The notes below the pieces were generated by a model. It ran no database searches. It was not told where the DNA came from and saw nothing but the letters and a program-made list of their open reading frames with translations. 10,807 nucleotides of DNA from an uncultured Asticcacaulis sp. (GTDB lineage Bacteria > Pseudomonadota > Alphaproteobacteria > Caulobacterales > Caulobacteraceae): assembly GCA_946480125.1 (NCBI GenBank), contig CAMLIY010000092.1:1-10807 (forward strand), in the 5' to 3' direction. This document shows positions 7,235-10,807 of this stretch, one piece after another. Made by a program: the position numbers and the translations under genes. The stretch's first letter is position 1. Each line of letters begins with the position of its first letter.

Positions 7235-7591
7235 AGTATCTCCTTTTCCCGCAAGCATGCGGAAGGGTCATAGTTTTCGCTGTGGTGATTTTCATGCCGG
7301 GGTACAGCCGGCAGCGCAGAAATTACGCCTGAGCCTGTAAGATTGTTATCGCTATGCCTGATAACAGGCGTAAATATGTAGTAAATTATGCTCCCTTGGC
7401 ATGTAATCCGTCGTATATTTATCAATATTGCATATTCAATTATTTGAGTGATATTTCCAACAATGTGGATATTAGGAATGTGACGGCAAAAAAGTAAGTA
7501 TTTATGATATATTTATTTAGAATGAGGATGGAAGTCTGTGGATTTTATGAAGTCGGTGCTAGGGTTGCTTTCATTTTAATGGGAGTTTTCC
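7235..7591. promoter_or_regulatory. AT-rich divergent intergenic region with nested inverted repeat 7323-7373
   Basis: A gene-free gap of 357 nt between the repeat-protein gene (-) and the 54-aa peptide gene (+). It is clearly AT-rich against its surroundings (19 of 60 bases G or C in 7381-7440). TTACGCCTG (7323-7331) pairs perfectly with CAGGCGTAA (7365-7373). Inside it TGTTATC (7344-7350) pairs with GATAACA (7360-7366), leaving a 12-nt bulge on the left. This can be a structured 5' leader of the minus-strand gene or a regulator site. I looked for the GGAAC...CGTT promoter of the general stress sigma factor EcfG and did not find it. Confidence 0.5.
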
Positions 7592-7756
7592 ATGACTGTG
7601 CAAGATCCAATGCCAACGGTGCCTGATCCGGCGCCAACCGTACCGGATGTGGGGCCTGATATATCGCCGGTGCCCGAAGGTGAGGAACCGATGCCGACAC
7701 CGGAACCCCTGCCGGCGCCTGACGCCTGGAGCCCGCGCGGCCCGGAGGCTGTGTGA
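7592..7756 (+). CDS. 54-aa proline-rich peptide
   Basis: Too short for many gene callers but well supported. GGGAG at 7581-7585 sits 6 nt before the ATG, and the stop TGA overlaps the next start by one base (TGATG). It begins MTVQDPMPTVPDPAPTVPDV and continues with DISPVPEGEEPMPTPEPLPAPDAW. About a third of residues are Pro, with a DPxPTVPD repeat unit at 5-12 and 12-18, and many acidic residues. No signal peptide, cysteine or membrane segment. An extended, disordered peptide is expected. Function unknown. Linkage to the 80-aa protein is its only context. Confidence 0.65.
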   Translation: MTVQDPMPTVPDPAPTVPDVGPDISPVPEGEEPMPTPEPLPAPDAWSPRGPEAV

Positions 7757-7998
7757 TGGCAGACGACAGCGCCGCAGCGGATGGCGGCAAGCCTTATCTG
7801 TCATGGAACCTGTCCGCCGGACATGATCTTCAGGATGATGAGAGAGATCTGGTGCAGGCGCTTGGCGTGGCCGTTGTCACGCGCTGGTTCGACCTGCCGC
7901 GTGATATCCAGAAGCAACTGTTTGAAGCGGCGGTAGTGGGGCCGCAGGCGCTGCGCGAGCCCCTGGCGAAGTTTCTGCATGATCATGGCGACGCATAG
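7756..7998 (+). CDS. small helical protein, conserved-looking hypothetical
   Basis: 80 aa from MADDSAAADGGKPYLSW. GGAGG at 7744-7748 lies 7 nt before the ATG at 7756. The alternative GTG at 7753 would have only 4 nt. After a short acidic N-terminus there are two predicted amphipathic helices: DDERDLVQALGVAVVTRW (27-44), then DLPRDIQKQLFEAAVV (47-61) and LREPLAKFLHDHGDA (66-80). The pattern LGxAVVxxWxDLPxxIQxxLFEAAV...LxxxLxxFLHDH is one I associate with small uncharacterised alphaproteobacterial proteins, but I know no function. Second gene of a two-gene unit that would end at the terminator 8127-8154. Confidence 0.75.
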   Translation: MADDSAAADGGKPYLSWNLSAGHDLQDDERDLVQALGVAVVTRWFDLPRDIQKQLFEAAVVGPQALREPLAKFLHDHGDA

Positions 7999-8013
7999 GC
8001 TTCATGAAAAAAG

Positions 8014-8029
8014 ATGACAGCGCTGTCAT
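8014..8029. promoter_or_regulatory. LacI-family-type operator 1 (perfect 16-bp palindrome)
   Basis: ATGACAGCGCTGTCAT is a perfect palindrome with the central AGCGCT core and TG/CA edges typical of LacI-family operators in Caulobacterales and Xanthomonads. It lies 15 nt after the stop of the 80-aa protein gene and has its centre exactly 25 bp from that of operator 2. No regulator gene is in the window, so the ligand is unknown. Confidence 0.6.
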
Positions 8030-8036
8030 TTTGAGC

Positions 8037-8065
8037 TTGCGATAGCGCTACCATTCTGCTATTTA
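8037..8065 (+). promoter_or_regulatory. LacI-type operator 2 (8040-8053) overlapping a candidate promoter
   Basis: CGATAGCGCTACCA (8040-8053) has a perfect TAGCGCTA core and matches 12 of 14 positions of the palindrome TGGTAGCGCTACCA, close to xylose-type boxes. TTGCGA (8037-8042) and TATTTA (8060-8065) are 17 nt apart and could be -35 and -10 elements. GCTATTTA (8058-8065) also partly fits the Caulobacter -10 pattern GCTANAWC. A repressor here would cover the spacer and block RNA polymerase. Hexamer matches are weak, the operator match is stronger. Confidence 0.45.
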
Positions 8066-8070
8066 TTGCC

Positions 8071-8154
8071 TTCTAGGCCTTGTTCGAGGCCTTTGCCCTT
8101 CCTGGGCGTTTCCTCCCTGTAAACTGGCCGCGCTGTTTAGCGCGGCTTTTTTTT
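8071..8154 (+). ncRNA. candidate trans-acting small RNA with anti-Shine-Dalgarno loops
   Basis: A start about 7 nt after the -10-like element would give an RNA of roughly 80 nt. It folds into four consecutive stem-loops: AGGCCT/AGGCCT (8075-8080, 8087-8092), GCCC/GGGC (8095-8098, 8104-8107) with loop TTCCT, GTTT/AAAC (8108-8111, 8121-8124) with loop CCTCCCTGT, and the terminator stem GCCGCGCT/AGCGCGGC followed by eight T. Loops 2 and 3 carry pyrimidine motifs complementary to Shine-Dalgarno sequences (AGGAA and GGGAGG). C-rich loops plus an intrinsic terminator are the hallmark of many alphaproteobacterial regulatory RNAs. The alternative is that this is only the 3'-UTR of the 7592-7998 transcript. 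No named RNA family is recognised. Confidence 0.5.
8127..8154 (+). terminator. strong intrinsic terminator
   Basis: GCCGCGCT (8127-8134) and AGCGCGGC (8139-8146) form a perfect 8-bp stem with a GTTT loop, followed at once by eight T (8147-8154). It ends the candidate small RNA and would also stop read-through from the 7592-7998 genes. Confidence 0.92.
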
Positions 8155-8183
8155 GCCCGGAAGAAAGGGAGAGGCTCAGACTT

Positions 8184-8245
8184 ACAAAATGCGATGACTA
8201 ATCGCATTTTGGCAAGCGCGACCGCGCGCCGCGCACGTTTGCGCG
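8184..8245. repeat. cluster of three short hairpins (REP-like intergenic element)
   Basis: CAAAATGCGAT (8185-8195) pairs perfectly with ATCGCATTTTG (8201-8211) over a 5-nt loop. GCGCG (8216-8220) pairs with CGCGC (8225-8229). CGCGCA (8230-8235) pairs perfectly with TGCGCG (8240-8245) over CGTT. The first hairpin is preceded by CTTACAAAA, and the same nonamer precedes the terminator hairpin at 8264. The two hairpins also share AATCGC in one arm, which suggests tandem relics of one dispersed element. The first hairpin has four T on each side and may act as a backup bidirectional terminator. Confidence 0.5.
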
Positions 8246-8256
8246 TAACCTCTTAC

Positions 8257-8300
8257 AAAAAAAGCTTAATCGCTATTTGCTCCGCAAATAACGATTAAGC
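8257..8300 (-). terminator. intrinsic terminator of the DUF2336 gene, overlapping its stop codon
   Basis: Positions 8264-8280 and 8284-8300 form a 17-bp stem with a single mismatch and a 3-nt loop. On the minus strand the stem runs into seven T (A-run 8257-8263). The TAA stop of the DUF2336 gene (8295-8297) lies inside the arm, so terminating ribosomes would cover the hairpin. Confidence 0.85.
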
Positions 8301-9392
8301 GGCATGGCCTTCAGCGCGGCGCATGCGCCAGAAACGGATGGTGCGAAGCGCCGTATCGCGTGGCAATTCGGTATAGAGACGGCCATAATCGCTGGCCTTG
8401 CCCATGGCGTTTTCCTGGTCGGCCAGCATGATCATGGCGTAGGTGAGGAACAGGGCCTTGTCGAGATCGGCGGCCTTGCAGGCGATCGCCAGAGCATCGA
8501 TCTCCTTTTTCTCGACCAGATGACGGGCGGTAAGGAAATCGATATCGGCCATCTGCGACAGGGCGCAAAGGAAATAGGTCGGGTTCGGATCGCGCATGTA
8601 GCGCGCCAGCAGGGCCGGGGTCAGGCGCTGATTATGGCGCAGGGCCTCAACCTCGGTAAAAATCTTTTCGTAATCGTCCGGGAAGCTGCCATAGGCGACG
8701 GCGACCTTATCACGGCCACGCGACAGGGCGTGTTCAAGCACGGCCGGATCGAGTTTTTCGTTCTCGCGCATGATGCGTTCGCGCAGGCGGGCCTCAACGA
8801 CAAAATACATATCATTCATCAGATCGACCGGCATATCGGCGCGATTGACCACGACCTCATGCAGCGCCGGATTGGCCTGGGCGCGCTGAATGACCTGCTC
8901 GTTTGTGGCGCGTGACAGGCGGGCGCCGTCATTGCTGAGAAGGGTGTGCAGCGTGGTGTCGTCACCGCGATTGACGATGACGCCGGAGACGCTTTCGGGC
9001 ACATTTTCGCGTTTTGACACGGCGCGCAGGTGATCCTGGCCCTGCGTCGAGACGATGTGCATCAGGTCGGTTTCGCTGAGCGCCGTTGAGCGCGTCAGGA
9101 TCGGTTCGGCCACGGCGATCGCCTCGGCGGCCAGGCGGCGCAGCAGGCCCAGGGGGGCGTTGCGCGTTTGCGAAATGGTGGTGGAGATCTCGGCGCGGAC
9201 AACGGTTTCCATATCGGCGGCCAATTGGCTCATCACCGAATCGTACAATTCCATTTCCGGCCCGCTGATCTCTTCCGGACTGGTCATGAAGATGCCCGTT
9301 ACCTGGCGCAGCAGTTCGCGGCGCTTGGCGCTCGAAGGTTCCTGGGCCAGTTCGATCAGGTCAATCAGCGAAGAGGTCGGGACGCGGGACAT
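8295..9392 (-). CDS. DUF2336 domain-containing protein
   Basis: 365 aa from MSRVPTSSLIDLIELAQEPS, with AAGGAA 6 nt upstream of the ATG. It is all-helical, soluble and without a signal peptide. The DUF2336 hallmarks are visible: SSAKRRELLRQVTGIFM (20-36), EISGPEMELYDSVMSQL (41-57), the TRNAPLGLLRRLAAEAIAVAEPIL block (76-99), ETDLMHIVSTQGQDHLRAVSKRENVPESVSGVIVNRGD (107-144), TLLSNDGARLS (150-160) and the C-terminal ALRTIRFWRMRRA (348-360). Repeating helical pairs look HEAT-like. The family is common in Rhizobiales, Rhodospirillales and Caulobacterales and has no settled function. Some members are discussed as signalling or cell-cycle linked. It lies 55 nt downstream of the proline-rich gene on the same strand and likely shares its transcript. 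Confidence 0.9.
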   Translation of the reverse strand: MSRVPTSSLIDLIELAQEPSSAKRRELLRQVTGIFMTSPEEISGPEMELYDSVMSQLAADMETVVRAEISTTISQTRNAPLGLLRRLAAEAIAVAEPILTRSTALSETDLMHIVSTQGQDHLRAVSKRENVPESVSGVIVNRGDDTTLHTLLSNDGARLSRATNEQVIQRAQANPALHEVVVNRADMPVDLMNDMYFVVEARLRERIMRENEKLDPAVLEHALSRGRDKVAVAYGSFPDDYEKIFTEVEALRHNQRLTPALLARYMRDPNPTYFLCALSQMADIDFLTARHLVEKKEIDALAIACKAADLDKALFLTYAMIMLADQENAMGKASDYGRLYTELPRDTALRTIRFWRMRRAEGHAA

Positions 9393-9447
9393 TCTGTTTC
9401 CTTAGGGGCCATTCTGGCGGGAAAAGATTTGGCAGACGGAGTATGGA

Positions 9448-10452
9448 TCAGTTTTTATCGGGGTCGGATTTTTTGGTGTCGTCATCATTCGGATCGCCGC
9501 CTTCGACGACATCCGGTGAGACGGTCAGCAAGGCGCCCGTTGCGCCCGGCGTGACGGTGATGGGATCGGGACGCAGGCCGTACTGACGGTGCAGGCTGTA
9601 CAGGCGTGGTTCGTCGGCCGGGGTCTTGTACTGTTCGCCGGGGATAAAGACGTGGTCGGCTTCCTGGGAGGCCAGGGACACTTCGAGCTCAGGCGCGGTG
9701 GCGGTCGATTTGACTTCGGGCTTATCGGTTTTGGGCGCTTCCGCGGTCGGTAATTGCGTGGCGCGGACGGCGGCGATGCGCGCGGCGTATTTGCTGGTGG
9801 TGGGCACCTGGTAAGCGCCATCCGTGCTCATGGCCGATGCGACCGCAGGGGGGGGCGGCGCGCTTTCGGTATGTGTGGGCGGTGGCGCCGAAGCTATGAC
9901 CGGAACGGGTTTTACGGCCGGCTTTGGCGCAGCCACAGGCTCGGGCAGAGGTGCGGCTTTGGGGGTCGGACGGGATGCAACCGATGGTTCGGGAGCCAGA
10001 TCGGGGTCATCGGCCAGACCGGGGTCTTCGCGTTCGGACGTTGGCGCCAAGGGCGTGACCGCCACCGGCTGAGGCGCAGACACCGGGGCAGGGTGCGAGA
10101 CGGCCACCGGCGCCGGGGCGCGAACAGGGGCAGAAGGCGCAAATTGCGGTTGCGGCGGCGGTGAGATATTGGCGACGGGCGTCGAGACAACGGGCGCCTG
10201 TTTGGCCGGCCAGCCCAGGCGGCTGGCATAGGGATCGCCGACCTGACCATAGGGCGAGGACGGCACCGGATAGGCGCCTGTGGCCGTATTGACCTGTTCG
10301 CTTTGGGCCGGGGCGTTTGTGGGCGGCGTCTTGTTTTGCCAGCTCAGATAGGGGCCGCTCGTATTCGCCAGGGCCGCGCAAGGGATCGCGATCACCGCCA
10401 GGCTGGTGGCGGCGGAGAGCAGATTTCGGACGCGGCGGGCAGGCTTGGTCAT
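9448..10452 (-). CDS. secreted proline/alanine-rich protein, unknown function
   Basis: 334 aa. An N-terminal Sec signal peptide, basic MTKPARRVRN then a hydrophobic LLSAATSLAVIAIPCAALA, is probably cleaved after ALA (residue 29). The mature start reads NTSGPYLSWQNK. Residues 84-208 are a long Pro/Ala/Val-rich linker of the kind that spans the periplasm or cell wall. A repeated motif flanks it: GAYPVPSSPYGQVGDPYASRLGW (59-81) and GAYQVPTTSKYAARIAAVR (212-230). A conserved-looking module follows, DHVFIPGEQYKTPADEPRLYSLHRQYGLRPDPI (266-298), then an acidic, lysine-ended tail DDDTKKSDPDKN. I do not recognise a Pfam family. The GAYxVPxxSxYAxR and LYSLHRxYG motifs argue for a specific envelope function. 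First gene of the likely operon with DUF2336. No strong ribosome binding site precedes the ATG. Confidence 0.8.
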   Translation of the reverse strand: MTKPARRVRNLLSAATSLAVIAIPCAALANTSGPYLSWQNKTPPTNAPAQSEQVNTATGAYPVPSSPYGQVGDPYASRLGWPAKQAPVVSTPVANISPPPQPQFAPSAPVRAPAPVAVSHPAPVSAPQPVAVTPLAPTSEREDPGLADDPDLAPEPSVASRPTPKAAPLPEPVAAPKPAVKPVPVIASAPPPTHTESAPPPPAVASAMSTDGAYQVPTTSKYAARIAAVRATQLPTAEAPKTDKPEVKSTATAPELEVSLASQEADHVFIPGEQYKTPADEPRLYSLHRQYGLRPDPITVTPGATGALLTVSPDVVEGGDPNDDDTKKSDPDKN

Positions 10453-10584
10453 GGCTTGCAGTCGGCTTTCAGGCGTGTACGTCAGGTTGTAACCCTGACA
10501 CCTTAAGCTACCGAGTTTAATTAAGACCTAATAAGGGCTGGGATTTTTCGGCTATGACTGCGGGAAATGGATACAGCAGTCAAA
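10453..10584 (-). promoter_or_regulatory. upstream region of the proline-rich gene with dyad 10481-10499
   Basis: GTCAGGTT (10481-10488) and AACCCTGAC (10491-10499) are complementary apart from one bulged C, around a 2-nt centre, 28 nt upstream of the ATG. This may be an operator or a 5'-leader hairpin. Further upstream, 10503-10520 is AT-rich with TTAAG and TTTAATTAAG, a plausible promoter zone on the minus strand, but I cannot assign hexamers. Confidence 0.35.
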
Positions 10585-10626
10585 AGAAACCCCCACCGCA
10601 CGCGAAGCGAAGGGGTGGGGGTTTCT
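10585..10626 (-). terminator. intrinsic terminator of the ABC-F gene
   Basis: AGAAACCCCCACC (10585-10597) and GGTGGGGGTTTCT (10614-10626) form a perfect 13-bp stem. The loop contains a small CGC-GAA-GCG hairpin. On the minus strand the stem ends in TTTCTTTTG. It is 14 nt downstream of the ABC-F stop codon. Confidence 0.85.
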
Positions 10627-10640
10627 GGCTTTTGGTGCTC

Positions 10641-10807
10641 CTAACCTGCCAGCGCTGCGCGCTTCTCTTCCAGTTCCAGCCATTCCATCTCGCCTTTTTC
10701 CAGCGAGGTGCGGGTATGGGTCAGCATCCGCGTGGTCTGTTCGAAGGCTTTCGGCGCCTTGGTATAGAGGTTGGGATCGCTGAGGATCTCCTCCATCTTG
10801 GCGATTT
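10641..10807 (-). CDS. ABC-F family ATPase, C-terminal end only
   Basis: 55 codons plus the stop are inside the window, the rest lies beyond the right edge. The peptide reads IAKMEEILSDPNLYTKAPKAF, then EQTTRMLTHTRTSLEKGEMEW and LELEEKRAALAG. This is the coiled-coil C-terminal domain of Uup-type ABC-F proteins, whose hallmark is a helix with SDPxLYxKxPxxF, a second helix and a final EWLELEEKRxxLAG. ABC-F proteins are soluble duplicated ATPases that act on ribosomes or, for Uup, on DNA structures. They are not transporters. The exact subfamily cannot be told from the tail alone. Confidence 0.85.
   Translation of the reverse strand, partial: IAKMEEILSDPNLYTKAPKAFEQTTRMLTHTRTSLEKGEMEWLELEEKRAALAG

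Noticed and set aside
6715..7425. 236-codon open frame on the minus strand, overlapping the repeat protein in another frame
   Set aside because: Its second half is a shifted reading of the repeat modules and its start lies in the AT-rich gap. The repeat-protein frame has an excellent ribosome binding site and ordered protein repeats.
7464..7545. Two DnaA-box-like words (TGTGGATAT, TGTGGATTT) in the AT-rich region, a possible origin
   Set aside because: Only two imperfect 9-mers, no cluster, no dnaA, parA, hemE or rep gene nearby. Local AT-richness is better explained as a promoter region.
8080..8298. 72-codon open frame on the plus strand starting in the candidate sRNA
   Set aside because: It runs through a strong terminator with eight T and through several hairpins. 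The start is TTG without a ribosome binding site.
8304..8915. 203-codon open frame on the plus strand
   Set aside because: It lies antisense inside the DUF2336 gene, whose protein shows family motifs throughout. The plus-strand translation has no recognisable domain and no ribosome binding site was seen.
7765..10350. Shared PYLSW near the N-termini of the 80-aa protein and the secreted Pro-rich protein
   Set aside because: Five residues with no further similarity, and one protein is exported while the other is not. Probably chance.
10503..10520. TTAA words upstream of the Pro-rich gene as a CtrA site
   Set aside because: The CtrA site needs TTAA-N6/7-TTAA(C). Here the spacing is 10, so it does not fit.

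Overview
The window looks like chromosomal DNA from an alphaproteobacterium of the Caulobacterales, with an Asticcacaulis- or Caulobacter-like feel. The reasons are moderately high GC coding DNA, a DUF2336 gene, a D-amino-acid-oxidase-like enzyme with a Tat-type leader, a WxGDxxGHAxA-type low-complexity stress protein and LacI-type operators with an AGCGCT core. No taxon-diagnostic gene (rRNA, housekeeping marker) is present, so this is an inference. I see no tRNA, rRNA, CRISPR array, transposase or integrase.

Layout. 1-1340 (+): an alpha-helical, TPR-like protein whose start codon is cut by the left edge. 1463-2916 (+): two translationally coupled genes, an unrecognised acidic 98-aa protein and a GH130-like glycosidase/phosphorylase. 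2957-4788 (-): a coupled membrane/lipid pair, a DUF1295 membrane protein followed by a Cfa/coclaurine-N-methyltransferase-like methyltransferase. 4913-5287 (+): a secreted DUF2147 protein. 5324-6460 (-): a Tat-exported FAD oxidoreductase with an apparently permuted D-amino-acid-oxidase fold. 6593-7234 (-): a highly charged repeat protein of the GWxGDxxGHAxA type, closed by a strong terminator.

7235-7591 is an AT-rich divergent intergenic region with a nested inverted repeat. 7592-7998 (+): two small overlapping genes, a 54-aa proline-rich peptide and an 80-aa helical protein. 7999-8300 is the most unusual stretch. It holds two LacI-type palindromes 25 bp apart, a plausible promoter over the second one, and then about 80 nt that fold into four stem-loops. 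Two of the loops show pyrimidine anti-Shine-Dalgarno motifs (UUCCU and CCUCCC), and the last stem is a textbook terminator with eight T. I read this as a candidate sugar-repressor-controlled small RNA. It is followed by a cluster of further hairpins and the opposing terminator of the next gene.

8295-10452 (-): a DUF2336 protein preceded by a secreted proline-rich protein, probably one operon. 10641-10807 (-): the C-terminus of an ABC-F ATPase, ended by a 13-bp hairpin terminator.

Common themes are envelope/lipid modification, carbohydrate use and stress, but no single pathway joins the whole window. Most units are short transcripts separated by visible hairpins. Several starts were moved downstream of the longest ORF because a ribosome binding site or signal peptide sits there.
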